A DNA stretch of 64,000 nucleotides, taken from positions 88,556,085 to 88,620,084 of the forward strand of contig CM051458.1 in NCBI GenBank assembly GCA_028274465.1. Reading direction: 5' to 3'. A program made the position numbers and the translations under genes. Source of the stretch: Plantago ovata (Eukaryota; Streptophyta; Magnoliopsida; Lamiales; Plantaginaceae). Below the pieces are notes generated by a model, which worked only from the letters and a program-made list of their open reading frames with translations, searched no databases and was not told where the DNA came from. Below, one piece after another: positions 11,853 to 22,489 of this stretch (position 1 is its first letter; every line of letters begins with the position of its first letter).

Positions 11853-13847
11853 AAGCATGTGAAGTGGATATTTCGGAATCCATCTGGTAATTTTTGAAAA
11901 AGAAAAAGAAAAAAATGGTTTCAATCCATTAGTTCATTACAAGAGCTGTAGGAACCCTGCCTTAACGGGTAAGTGGTTTGTGTTGTGATGGCCTCACGGG
12001 TCTCAGGCTAGGTTTCCTCTTTTCATGGATGCAAAAGTAAGGCTATATACATTATAGCTTGTGCTTCTGCTATCCCATGAAATCTGGGGAATCCTATGGC
12101 ATGGGATTTGCCCTAATTGTTTTGCAGTCTAGAGTGTTCGTTGAGTTTAGTAGGTTTCTTCTTCTTCTAATCTGATGTTTCTAATATGACTTGAAACTAT
12201 GTTGTATGCATGCATGCACCAGTTTCATCATTTAATGGAGCTGGAGCAGTAAAGAAAGAGGATGTTCCTCCAACTATTGCAATCATGTGATGAGTAACAA
12301 TATTTGCATGAGATACGCAATCATATATGCAGGGACCTTGGCAGTTGGCATTCTACTCAACATCTTTGTCTGAGAGGGAGTAGAGTATTGAAAGTTAAAA
12401 TCATCATGTAGATTCTGTCTTTTTTATGTTACTGGGTTTATCGACTCCAGCTCCGTATCCACTTATGCAAGGTCTCTGCAGACTACCCAATTGCTTGGAG
12501 AGCCGGAAGCTTTATTTGCAGGCTGCTCGTGATCTAAAACAGTTCCTCAGCTGAATGATGACAAAGTCATGGTTTTGAGGAAACGTTCCTTTGGATTTGA
12601 ATGTAGTTCTGGTGGTAAAGTGTAACAATTTAGCGTGTGGTTTGGGTGTTTTTTATCGTTGATTGGTTGGAAATTTTGGAAAGGGAGTACATCTCAGGCT
12701 GCCTGCGAATTATGGCTATCTGTATTTCAAATCAGTCTCCAGATGGGTTTCAAAATATTGGTGGGGGTCCCTGATTGCAGTTTGCCTTCAGGTGTTATTT
12801 CGGTTGGAGTTGAAACGACTACAATACCCACGGAAATTATTATTCTTTATCAGCTTTGGTCTTCCGCTGCCAAAAAACCCTCCATTTTCATAGCAATGTC
12901 GCATTGATAGCACATGTTTACCATGGCAAGTCAACCGTCAGTCCGTCACGGATAGCTCCTCCAGCAATGCAGCGCTGATATCCCCTGAACGGGAGCTTGA
13001 TTAGATCAGCCTTGAGAAAGGATGCGGCATTACCATCACCTCCAAGGTGTTTGATAATTTTCTATCTCCATTGGTTATTGATATTTAGCTCTTAGATACT
13101 AGGTGATAAGATGTCATGTGATTGATTTTTTTTTTTTATTTTTTTTTTTTAGAAGTGAAACATTGGTATTGAGGATGATATCAACTGCTGTTAACTACTT
13201 CATCTATTGTTCTATACTTGTATTTTTAGAATATTCAAGACTGTATCTGATCTTTAATTGCACCAGGAAATTGCTCTTCTTCAATGTTTATTAGAAATGT
13301 GTAAGTTGAGGCCAAATTTAGGATTCCTAAAGATTTTTATTTGGTTTCTGAAGTCATTCTTTCACGAAATTTTCTGCTTGATTTTATTCGATGCTTTATT
13401 TGAAATCTGATGATCAGTTAGGATTGTTTATAGTTTCATCATGGGTTTAATTTAGTACTAATCCATAACCTTGTACTTACAGTTACAGATGCAATCTTAT
13501 GGGGCTGAATGTACTCTTTTATGGACTGGACTGATTTCTAGTGTTCTACCCAGAGCCAGCATAACTTGGTGAAAAGGAGCTGTGGGATCTTTACAGTGAA
13601 GAAGAAGATACCGTCTTGTTTCATTATCATATCTTGTTCAGAACAATATCTATCAAATTGTTAACAATTGTTCTTATCATTCTTTTGACTACACTGGACC
13701 ATGTGTATCATATATATATATATGCTCCGCAAAAGAGCTCATAATAGTGACACGTTCAGCTCAGGTAACCAAAGTTTGCTTCTCTTTCGTCTCAAAAAAA
13801 AAAGTTTGCTTCTCTTCTAGTCTGTTTTAGGCCTGTATCTAGCCAAT
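11853..13847 (+). other. 3' UTR and gene-free spacer
   Basis: The first few hundred bases are probably the 3' UTR of the preceding gene. Beyond that I see no supported gene. The open frame at 12635-12907 has no family resemblance or splice context. A poly-T tract lies at about 13128-13150 and a short (TA)n run near 13710-13725. Confidence 0.45.
13840..13847. repeat. Left target-site duplication of the hAT element
   Basis: TAGCCAAT lies directly left of the hAT element and is repeated exactly at 14514-14521. Confidence 0.85.
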
Positions 13848-14513
13848 CAGGGCGAGGCTACCATGTAGCCAGTGGGGGCACTTGCCCCCACTCAGTTTTT
13901 TTTTTTTTTAGTATATTAAGTATATGATATTTACATTTTGCCCCCGCTGAAAGTTTATTTTGCCCCCCCCTTGAAAATTCTGATATTCAACTTAAGTCTT
14001 TTATATTTTAATTTGAATTTTGTTGACATTGTGCGGTGTTATTTTGGACCAAATAAGCAAGTAAAACTCAAATTTTCTCATTCTTTTCATTTAAGCTTTT
14101 GAAATAAATAATGAGAATTGACTGCACACTCGAATAATAGATATTTAGCTTAATGTTTTGCCATAATGGCAAATGAAGCGTACACGTAATGATTTGAAAC
14201 TACTTGTCGAGCATATTTGTGATGGATGCATTCATATGTTTATATAATATACTTTCTATGGTCTCTCTATGACTTCCCATTATTATATTGGCATAAACAT
14301 TTTTTCTTTTAAATAGTTAAAAATGAATAAAATTTGGAAAAAAAAGCGTAGGTAGAGATTTTATGTGCATGTAAAGTTCAAGTTTACGACCCTTGCGAAC
14401 TTTTTCTAACTTGATTTTATTTTTAATCATTTTTTGAAAAATTGCCCTGATCTCAGCAAAAAAAATCATTGTTGATTTTGCCCCCGCTCAGTTAATTCCT
14501 GGACTCACCCCTG
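13848..14513. mobile_element. Non-autonomous hAT element, 666 bp
   Basis: The element starts CAGGGCGAGGC and ends CTCACCCCTG, giving short imperfect inverted ends of the CAGGG type. It is flanked by a perfect 8-bp direct repeat, TAGCCAAT, at 13840-13847 and 14514-14521. Eight-base duplications with CAGGG-like ends are characteristic of hAT transposons. Near both ends are runs such as TGCCCCCGCT. No transposase frame is present, so it is a deletion derivative or MITE-like copy. The exact duplication suggests a fairly recent insertion. Confidence 0.85.
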
Positions 14514-14521
14514 TAGCCAAT
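14514..14521. repeat. Right target-site duplication of the hAT element
   Basis: An exact second copy of TAGCCAAT lies directly right of the hAT terminus. Confidence 0.85.
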
Positions 14522-14549
14522 TATTGAATTTGCATACCTGCTCCTGCAG

Positions 14550-14646
14550 GTTTATCTGCTGTGCGCCTGTGCTGTGTGCTGGATATGTGCCTTGCAGTGG
14601 TCGTTGTGGTGAAAGTCTTTGCCCAGAGTTATGCCTTGCTACGGAG
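14550..14646 (+). pseudogene. Orphan exon of a Cys-rich plant protein
   Basis: A 97-nt exon-like block sits between an acceptor (CTCCTGCAG) and a donor (GAG|GTAATA). It reads RFICCAPVLCAGYVPCSGRC followed by GESLCPELCLATE. The dense Cys pattern and the LCAGY.PCSGRCGES core match, from memory, a conserved uncharacterised plant Cys-rich (PLAC8-like) family. No other exon of that family was found within several kilobases on either side. It is therefore a stranded fragment rather than a working gene. The hAT element lies 36 bases upstream. Confidence 0.55.
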
Positions 14647-15936
14647 GTAATAATAGGAAAATGGATCATGCAGGACATAATGCTGTTCTTGAATTCTAGA
14701 AGTAAAAACGATAAGAGCAACTTTCATGTTATGTACGTGTGTTAGACCTTCACTATTCCCGAGTCCCTCTGATCACATGCGACGATGCTCGTGATGAAAC
14801 TGTATATGCGACGATGCTAGCTCTTGATGAAACATCATCATAGAAGCACAGATGTTATAATGTTTGTTATCAATAAAATGTACCTTTTGTTCATAAAAAA
14901 ACAAATATGTTCTTAATTGAATATCTTATTTTCTCGCAAATAACAGTTAACTTATATCTTTCGCGTAGACTGTCTTCTGAGAGAGTTCCGGTACAATTTG
15001 ATTTTAATTTGAGGTAAAACCAACCCTTCACTCACTGTTTACAATCCAACAGCATAATATAAATATTTATAATAGTAGCTTAAATGCAGAGCATTAGAGT
15101 CATATCATATCACATGAAATCTGTTAAACTACATTCCCATAAATGCATTTACACTTACTTTACCAAGTCTGAGGTAATTTAGATACACTACCAAACAATG
15201 TGTTTCTACAAGAATTGAATTTGATCAAAATCCACCTCCTTCAAAGCGTTGAATCCAAGTGGTATTTGAACATTAATAAAGATCTTCTGTAGATTCCGGA
15301 TTTCATGCACTCAAACCTTGTGGCTTCACTTTGTAATTTGTAGTGTACTATGGTCATTCGTTATCTTTTCTTTCCCAGATCAAAAGGCATGAGTCTTTAG
15401 AATTTTTAGTACAGACTACAGAGAAAGTTGAACAGGTAACTTCAAGCATGTATGAGATACGAATTTGCCTCAAGAATGTCTGAATCTGAATGTGCATTTA
15501 TATTCTTTACCTGTCGATGCCCACTCCTGTCCCTCATTGGAAAATGTTTCAATTAGATCAGGTCTTCAATCAATTTCTGGAGTGATGAAGTAGAGGGATG
15601 CGGAAATATAATTCCAAATTTCTATTTTAAATTTCTATTTTAAATTGCACAATAGCTGTTTTTTCATTGCTTTGTTGCAAAGTTGCAACTTCATAACACG
15701 GACCAAATCATGCGCAAATAAAGAAGACACAGTTCTTTCAAGATTATGTTAACTCCGACCAAAGTGCATGTAGGCAAACAAGATTAACTAATGTAAATAA
15801 CTAAGATTACAGAGAATAAAGGTTTTTTCTCACTGATAAAACAGATTGATCTTCAATAACAAGCCCTGTTTCAACTAACTGAGCAATTTAAAATGACAAC
15901 TCAAGGAAGTACTCAGCATTAAGATACATAAACATT
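14647..15936. other. Gene-free spacer and GAR1 3' UTR
   Basis: AT-rich sequence without a supported gene. The right-hand 100 bases or so belong to the 3' UTR of the minus-strand GAR1 gene. A short direct repeat of TTCTATTTTAAA occurs near 15620-15645. Confidence 0.45.
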
Positions 15937-17495
15937 CTATGACCTCCCTCTACCCCTGAAGCCACCACCACGTGCACCTCGGAAACCACCTCCTCCACGG
16001 CCCCTGGGAGCACCCCTTCCACGAAAACCACCACCACCACCTCCACGGCCACCTCTAAAACCACCTCTTCCTCCCCCACGTCCTCCTCTTCCAGCAGGTG
16101 CAGATCCTCTGCAGAAAAAAGAAGACCTCAACATTAAGTACAAATGTATAATTAAGTGGACTAACATATTCTAGATAATGAACTTGAAGCAACACCTAAA
16201 AATTAAAATGATGTGGTTGATTTAACAACATGAATACATCACTTTAAGCATTTAACTGATTTGCATCCACAACGTATTACAACCCTAATTGCAGGATATA
16301 ATTCACTCATTACATAGAGCATATGGTCAATATAGTAGAACATATAGATGCAAGTGAGTAATGACAATGTATTATAACTGTACGAGGAGGCAGGAGCAAC
16401 ATATGGGAGACTCCCTTATGCAGAGCTCTTTGAACAGACCTAAAGGGCATTAATATTTGATAACTGATAACTCACACTACTTATACAGAGCTCTGAGATC
16501 AAGCAAGAACATTGGTAAAGTTTAAATTTGAATGCTGACATTTGCAGCTCCTTAGGCTCTTAGCAATCCTTGATTGAAAAAGAGAAATCACAAAAAAGAC
16601 TAAACAAGAGAACTCATGTGTGCTCCCTACATTCTCAATACCAGCTCAAAGAAACAAATGTCCCAACTTTTAATCACAATAAATACTTTACCACAATAAC
16701 ACTCAACCACACCCAGGAAATAGTTGAAAATACACTGTCCATCAGCTTAATTACTATGAAAATGAAGCTTCAGCAAGAAATGTCCAGTACTATGCTCAAA
16801 TTACCTCACCAAAACAGAACGAGTAAACGATAACAAATTTAAGCAAGAAGAAGCAAATGAAATAGCAAAGAGGTCATACTTTGGCTGAGGGAGAAATCTT
16901 GCAAGGGGCAAGAGCTTGGCCGGGTCAATATAGAACTTATCACCAGCATTGTATGATGTAGCTACAATCCCTTCCATCATCTTAATCGAAAAATACTTCA
17001 ACAAGCAACACAAAACCACAAGTCAGTAACTTCAAAAGAAAAAAAAACTCACTACTATACACACAATAGAAACCAAAACTTAAGCTCAGTAATTCACTCA
17101 CAGATTCATTAATAGGTCCGAAAATCTCATCAACTTTACCAATCTGCGTCTTGTTCTGAAGGTAAATCGGCGCGTTGAAGTACGGTATCTTCTCATTTGT
17201 GAGCTTGGTCACTGCATCTCCTTCAGCAGCGTGAACAAATGTCGCCACCTCTGAACACCAATTCCGCTAATTCGATTAGCTTTTTAACAAAATGAAAACT
17301 GAATTAGATTACTATACAGTTTACAGAGAGAGAGATCGAGTACACACCGACGACTTCGGAAGGAGGGCCTTCGTCGCGGTATCCACGTCCGCCACCATCT
17401 CTGCCGCCACCAAAGCGACCTCCACCACGGAATCCACGTCCGCCGCCATCTCTGCCGCCGCGGAAGCCGCCACGTCCTCTCATTGGAGGTCTCAT
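15937..17495 (-). CDS. GAR1: H/ACA snoRNP subunit 1, GAR1
   Basis: GAR1 is a core protein of H/ACA small nucleolar RNPs, which guide pseudouridylation of rRNA, and works with dyskerin/CBF5, NOP10 and NHP2 in the nucleolus and Cajal bodies. Four exons, 17495-17348, 17250-17102, 16995-16880 and 16108-15937, total 585 nt and give 194 residues. The layout is typical: an N-terminal Gly/Arg-rich (RGG) domain at 1-45, a compact central GAR1 domain at about 47-140 ([37 protein letters not shown]), and a C-terminal RGG domain at about 141-194 ending GFRGRGRS. Every exon phase closes. The acceptor before exon 3 is GTTGAAG, a weaker site, but the frame and conserved residues demand it. The promoter carries ribosome-biogenesis motifs. 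Confidence 0.95.
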
Positions 17496-17733
17496 GTTGT
17501 CTGTTTCACTTCCGGCTGGCTGAGCTCAAGGGGTTTAGGGTTTTAAGTGTGTTAGCTCTGTTTATGCCCTAGCTGGTTTTGCTCTTTATATTTGGGTTTT
17601 GAGTTTTTTGGGCTGATTTTAAGTGAGTTTCATAGTGCCTCGGACGATCTGGGTTTAACAGGCCCAATTCACTTGGGCCAGCAATTTATTAGTTTCACTT
17701 GGGCCGTCTGAATGATGATCAACGTTTTATATA
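17496..17733 (-). promoter_or_regulatory. GAR1 promoter with telo-box and site II motifs
   Basis: Reading on the minus strand towards GAR1, there are TGGGCC boxes at 17700-17705 and 17674-17679, with the inverse GGCCCA at 17661-17666. Closer to the gene is a telo-box-like AAAACCCTAAACCCC near 17531-17545. This pairing of site II (TGGGCY) and telo-box is established for plant ribosomal-protein and snoRNP genes that are induced in dividing cells. The bases 17725-17733 are also the target duplication of the adjacent Mutator-like element. Confidence 0.65.
17725..17733. repeat. Left 9-bp target duplication of the MULE
   Basis: TTTTATATA directly left of the element, repeated exactly at 18487-18495. 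Confidence 0.8.
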
Positions 17734-18486
17734 GGAAAAAATTGATCAAACCCCCCAAACTATTACTCATTTGAGACTTTGCCCCCCAAACAAATAAGTT
17801 TGGTGATTAACCCCTCAACTATTATACTTTTGAGACAATGTCCCCTGAAGTGAATTTTTAAGTTAAATAAATAGATAAAATAACATTTGTAGGTGTTTAA
17901 ATTTTATTTATTCAACACATAAAAATATTTATTCATATTTCATGGTTACGAAGTTATATTTCAAATGACATATAAAAAATTACAAAGTATATTTCCTTCG
18001 TAATTACTTTATATTGGCCTTTTCAAGTTATTTTTGCCACAAATTACTTCAAATTACATTGAAAAAATATATAAATAATATTATATTTATCATCAAAGTA
18101 CTTTACATATAGTTTCACAATATTTTTATATATTTTTTTACATTATAAATTAAAATCAATTTCTTGTCAAAATGTTTTCAAAACATTTAATAAAAATAAA
18201 ATAAAAGTGATGGAGGATGAACTAATTATAAATTATTTCAAAACTATAAAATAAATTGTTGAACGACACTTAAACATTATGATAATCGACAAAAATGAAT
18301 TTTGTATCACAACATCTAAAAATTAATATATTTGGTTGATTTATTAATAGTTTATTATTAAATTTATTAACTTGGGGGGCATTGTCTCAAAAACATGATA
18401 GTTGAGGAGGTTAATCACCAAATTTATTAGTTTGGGGGGCATAGTATCAAAGAGTAATAGTTGAGGGGGTTTTATCCATTTTTTCC
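17734..18486. mobile_element. Non-autonomous Mutator-like element, 753 bp
   Basis: Imperfect terminal inverted repeats of about 115 bases occupy 17734-17850 and 18372-18486; both ends begin GGAAAAAAT and contain CCCCCCAAACT and GGTGATTAACC blocks. The flanks carry a perfect 9-bp duplication, TTTTATATA, at 17725-17733 and 18487-18495. Long inverted repeats with a 9-bp duplication are the signature of the Mutator superfamily. The interior is AT-rich and has no transposase frame. Confidence 0.85.
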
Positions 18487-18495
18487 TTTTATATA
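18487..18495. repeat. Right 9-bp target duplication of the MULE
   Basis: TTTTATATA directly right of the element. Confidence 0.8.
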
Positions 18496-18515
18496 TGATA
18501 AGGTCGTGAATTCAG

Positions 18516-18911
18516 TTGATGGTAGAAAGGGGAGAAATTGTTCTTCTGGTTGGTTCAAGTGGAATCGTATCTCTCCTTCTTCCCCAGGGCAAGATTGTTG
18601 ATCAATCGAGGTTTGGAATTCCACATAAAGTTCATGAGGAGTCCTTTTGCGGTAGGCTAACGGCTGAATTTGATGTTAGTGGACTTTTGAAAAAGATCGA
18701 ACTTATATTATGCGATGAAGCTCCAATGACACATAGACACTGCTTTGAAGCCCTTGATTGTAGTCTATATGATGTTATGCGTTGTCAAAATAAGGCGTTT
18801 GGTGGGTTGGTTGTTGTCTTTGGTGGTGTTTTCAAACAGATACTGCATGTGGTTCCAAAAGGGACTCGGTTTGATATCGTAAATGTTGCTATATGCTCAA
18901 CAAAACTTTGA
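18516..18911 (+). pseudogene. Helitron-type PIF1 helicase fragment
   Basis: A 131-codon frame carries helicase landmarks in order: SSGIVSLLLPQG, SRFGIPHKV, CDEAPMTHRHCFEALD (Walker B DEAP) and FGGLVVVFGGVFKQIL, then VVPKG. These match the PIF1-like helicase domain of plant Helitron RepHel proteins. The Walker A loop and the Rep part are missing upstream. The usual GGDFRQIL motif reads GGVFKQIL, losing the acidic residue. The piece is thus a non-functional internal fragment. Cellular PIF1 is less likely given its isolation among transposons. No Helitron terminus (5' TC or 3' hairpin-CTRR) was located. Confidence 0.75.
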
Positions 18912-19502
18912 GAATTATGTGAAGTACTAAAACTCACACAAAACATGAGACTTCTAGCTTGTTGCTTTATAGCGTAATACGAACCGAACAAATCGTAATG
19001 AATTTATCGACTCTTTGTTCGTTAAAGGATATGATACGTTTGGTTCGTGTTTGTATTAGGCTTAACACCAGTGGACAAGGAAAAGAAAGTAAATGAGATA
19101 TGTAAGATGTAAAAGGGAGACTATTTGCTGATTGGTGAAGAAAGGAGATTTTATTGTGTGTTAGTCGTTCACTATGATGATTACAAGAAAGCAAGTATAT
19201 AGCAAAACTATGATGAAAACAGGCACACACAAGAGCAAGTAGCAAACCGTCAAGGCCCAGGGCCTCTCCCCCTGCCAAATTAGACTTGACGAAATTCTGA
19301 ACCTTCCTCACATATTTAACAGCATTCATCACGAAATTCAACCCCTGAGCGAGTTGGATTCCCCTGACAACCGATATCGGGATCAGCTATGTAAACCATC
19401 TTCATCAGGCTGGTCACGCCCAACACGGACAGAATTCCAGCTGTGCATATACTGGCATGGGGATCAGCTGTACCATCTTAGTAAGAATAAGTACACTTAC
19501 TG
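18912..19502 (-). other. Spacer and probable 3' UTR of the F-box gene
   Basis: No supported gene. The part nearest 19500 is likely the 3' UTR of the minus-strand F-box gene. The 124-codon open frame on the minus strand at 18967-19341 has low complexity, hydrophobic content and no family resemblance. Confidence 0.4.
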
Positions 19503-20759
19503 CTATATGGCTTTGTGTTGATTTTCCCATGAGACAAGTGTATTCCTATGAGGAATGCAGATTTTATCCAAGCTTTCATGCCATGGTTCTCTTGAATAAA
19601 CCAACTTAATATAGCCCTTATCAAAATTGTAAACATACAAATGATCTCCACGAATGTAAGAAAAAACCATCTCTTCACCATTTCTTGTACAGCAAATAGG
19701 CACAGCACCAGCCCTCACATTCAAACTCATCAGGTTGATGCTGCATCTCTTCATCCAACTATCACTGTTGTTAACTTCATCATGCAGAATCCAAAGTTGC
19801 ATCAAGTAATGTGTTTCACGGGTTACAAACCCGAGAACTCCCCCAACATCAAGTAGCTTATCATTCACCTGACGACAAATTGGCAAGTTCCTAGTACTAA
19901 ACTTCTCATCCTGTAAATTCAAACTAACAAAACGATCGGGTGTATCATTGTTGAGCATCCAGTGCATCGATCTGTTTACAAATACTATCTTTTGCCTGCC
20001 ATTTGGTAACGATGACTCGGATGCAGCAAATCCCTCTATAAGTTTCCATTTTCTAGTATTGATGCTTAGGATACCACATCTTATGTAACCTCGTTGTTGA
20101 GAGAACAAATGTACCACTTTGTATGTGTTTTCCATATCACAGAAGGCTAAGCTATAGGTTCCATTGCAAGAAGTGGTAGCCATGTTCTGTGGGAGCTCGG
20201 TATACTTCCTAGTTACAGGGTTCGTGAGTATCAGGCTCATAGTACTTTCCCTTCTTACTAGAACCAAACCATCACAACCTGATAGAACACTGACCATGCC
20301 GATGAAGTTTGAGAGGACAAAATTGTCCCTCGCGTGATCAAAATCTATGAGATGAAAGTATCCTTTAGGCATCTCATCATCAAAATGTTTAGGTGCAAAA
20401 GCTACCTTTTGACATATTAGAAGCGTCTGAGATCGTTGTGCGTGAAATCTGACGAAAGTTGGGTTGCTGATCAAGTCGAACCATCTCTTGCAAACAAACT
20501 GGATTCTGAAAAGAGATTCAGCAGGTACTGAAATGAAAATCTTCAAGAGTAAATCGTCAGGAAGACATTGAACCACCTGATTTTGATGAGTCTCATTAGT
20601 ACTTTCCGATAGTTGTGCTGCATCATCGCTTCCTCCTCGTTGTTGTGCATTCAGAAATTTTAGTAATAGAGTGTGGCACCAATTACCTATGGCCTTTCTC
20701 CGTTCACGTAGCTGACTAAGTTTTCGCAGGCGTTGGGCCCTTCTATCACTTGCCTCCAT
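19503..20759 (-). CDS. F-box protein with F-box-associated domain, 418 aa
   Basis: Single-exon F-box protein, expected to act as the substrate receptor of an SCF ubiquitin ligase by binding SKP1/ASK through the F-box. Residues 1-25 are strongly basic with an Arg-rich amphipathic stretch (RRAQRLRKLSQLRERRK). The F-box lies at about residues 62-105 (VQCLPDDLLLKIFISVPAES, then FVCKRWFDLISNPTFVRFH). The remainder matches the type 1 F-box-associated/kelch-like beta region, with markers LVLVRRES, NPVTRKYTELP, YKVVHLFS and LGFVTRE. The length is usual for the family. The Met at 20759 is the first in frame and follows a TGTGTCACT leader. The target is unknown; such genes form large, fast-changing plant families. 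Confidence 0.9.
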   Translation of the reverse strand: MEASDRRAQRLRKLSQLRERRKAIGNWCHTLLLKFLNAQQRGGSDDAAQLSESTNETHQNQVVQCLPDDLLLKIFISVPAESLFRIQFVCKRWFDLISNPTFVRFHAQRSQTLLICQKVAFAPKHFDDEMPKGYFHLIDFDHARDNFVLSNFIGMVSVLSGCDGLVLVRRESTMSLILTNPVTRKYTELPQNMATTSCNGTYSLAFCDMENTYKVVHLFSQQRGYIRCGILSINTRKWKLIEGFAASESSLPNGRQKIVFVNRSMHWMLNNDTPDRFVSLNLQDEKFSTRNLPICRQVNDKLLDVGGVLGFVTRETHYLMQLWILHDEVNNSDSWMKRCSINLMSLNVRAGAVPICCTRNGEEMVFSYIRGDHLYVYNFDKGYIKLVYSREPWHESLDKICIPHRNTLVSWENQHKAI

Positions 20760-21089
20760 TGTGTCACTTATTAGTCTACTTCAGCTAAGAAGGGTTTGCA
20801 TAAATTCTACCCATTAAAATGACGATGTTATCTATGTGTAAAGTAACAATACTGACAAAACAAATTTTCTTAATTTGGCCGGCAATATTAAACGTAAGAA
20901 CATAAATTTACTAAATGTTAGAAATTTATTGTAAATTATATAAAGTATCTATAAATTTATAATTTTACAAATTAACCCAATACTTTTAAAATCATCACAA
21001 TTCCAACTTAAATAAATCAAGCTCATAAATCAATAACATAATCAACATATTTCAATTCAATTTGAATAACACACCAAGAGATATCATCA

Positions 21090-21233
21090 AACTCATTTCA
21101 CACCTTAATTTGTAAATTTGTAATAAAGTATCTATAAATTTATAAATCTCTTGTAAATTTAGAGGCTTTATAAAACTCATTTCACACCTTGATTTGTAAA
21201 TTTGTAATAAAGTATCTATAAATTTATAAATTT
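21090..21233. repeat. Two ~60-bp direct repeats at 84-bp spacing
   Basis: A block starting AACTCATTTCACACCTT at 21090 recurs almost unchanged at 21174 and runs through AAAGTATCTATAAATT in both copies. Confidence 0.75.
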
Positions 21234-21288
21234 ACAAATTTTTTTTTACTATTTTTTTTATTTTCTTTATATATAAAAAAAAAAGCAG

Positions 21289-21415
21289 CCTTTCAGAAGG
21301 AGCAGCCCAACGGGCTGCTCCTAGTGATTAGAAGCAGCCCAACATGCTGCTTCTATTCACTAGAAGCAGCCCAGGCTGCTTCACTAGGGCTGCTTCTAGT
21401 GAATAGAAGCAGCCC
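21289..21415. repeat. Array of GAAGCAGCCC / GGGCTGCTTC inverted repeats
   Basis: Within about 130 bases the words AGCAGCCC and GGGCTGCT alternate, often joined through CTAGTGA or TATTCACTAG. The block can fold into several alternative hairpins. It is strikingly GC-rich against its AT-rich surroundings. Confidence 0.75.
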
Positions 21416-21790
21416 GCTAATCACTATGTCCGATTTTTATTTTTATTTTTTTATTTTTTTTTAGTTTGAATTTAAATGTTCATTTTTTGAACACTTGAAT
21501 TTAGTATCAAATTTATCAATTTTTGGAAGTTCGGAAGTATCATTTGATCATTTTTTGTTAAAGTGATCATTTCATGTTAATAATTTATATTAATGAGTGT
21601 ATTTGTTTTAGGGAGTGTTTGTGGTAAAGTAGAATTGATGAATTTATTATACTTGCAATTGTTTATAATAATTTATATGAATTTAGTAAGTTTGGGATTT
21701 ATTTGTAATACTTGTAAAATAAGAGTCATTCTGTAAATTACAAATAAATTTCCAACGTTTAGTAAAATTGCTACTACGTTTAATAACCCC

Positions 21791-22489
21791 TAATTAATTC
21801 ACAATTCTTAACCTTAGCACCCTTAACTTAATGGTCGAGATGCTCCTCATGGATTCGAGCCCACATAAATGATACATTATGAAACATTGCTCTATAAAAT
21901 TCTTGATGGAAATAGTACTGCATATATAAATTCGTTTCGAAACAGTGTGCATGAATTAATTTCTACCGATTTCATCTAGAAAACACCAGGACAAGAAATG
22001 AAGAAGGCGAAGAAAATCCACATAAGCACTTTTATCTAGAAACATAACAAATTGCGTTCTACAATCAAATACTTGGATTGTCATTATAAGCCATTAATAA
22101 TCTTATCCCATTTTTTTTAACCATAAACTTGGTTGTAATTAACTCAACTAATCTACTTTAGATTGAGTACTATTGTCTCACATTTTTAGTTTTATACTAC
22201 GCATGCATGCAAATGCAATGCAACTGGCATTAGCAAAACTTGAATTAGACTATTAGAGTACGTTGAAGACATTAAAAGGGTAAATCATTTGATGAATCAA
22301 GAGAGTTATTTATTCATCACAATTGGAAAGAAACGAATTACAAATTAATCCCTTAAGAAATGAACTGCACTGCTGCGGGTAACAGAAATCAAGCAAGTGA
22401 ATAAATCTATGATCTTAAGTATATACTACAGTCAGCTAGCTAGCAGAGACTATCAGAGATGGGGCACTAGACCCCACTGAATCTTTAGA
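21791..22489. other. AT-rich spacer, no gene seen
   Basis: No supported coding sequence. A tRNA-B-box-like GGATTCGAGCCC occurs at about 21853-21864, preceded by a weak A-box-like TAATGGTCGAGA. It could be a decayed SINE head but is too short to call. Confidence 0.35.

Larger units (their letters stand above)
20881..21790. mobile_element. Probable non-autonomous DNA transposon with palindrome array, ~910 bp
   Basis: Imperfect inverted ends of about 55-60 bases face each other at 20881-20938 and about 21732-21790; shared blocks include ATTAAACGTA, TTTACTAAA and GAAATTTATT. The interior holds about 60-bp direct repeats at 84-bp spacing (21090 and 21174), a weaker third copy near 20935, and an array of GC-rich short palindromes at 21289-21415. 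The flanks share only TAATT (20871-20875 and 21791-21795), so the target duplication is unclear and the superfamily is unassigned. Confidence 0.6.

Noticed and set aside
12635..12907. 90-codon open frame on the plus strand
   Set aside because: No family resemblance, splice context or promoter; it lies in gene-free spacer.
17292..17546. Thr/Ser/Ala-rich plus-strand open frame
   Set aside because: It is the antisense of the GAR1 RGG exon; Gly/Arg codons read backwards give this bias.
18967..19341. 124-codon minus-strand open frame near the F-box gene
   Set aside because: Hydrophobic, low-information sequence with no recognisable domain; more likely 3' UTR or spacer.
21289..21415. CRISPR-like array
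   Set aside because: The repeats are short alternating palindromes without unique equal-length spacers, inside plant nuclear transposon DNA.
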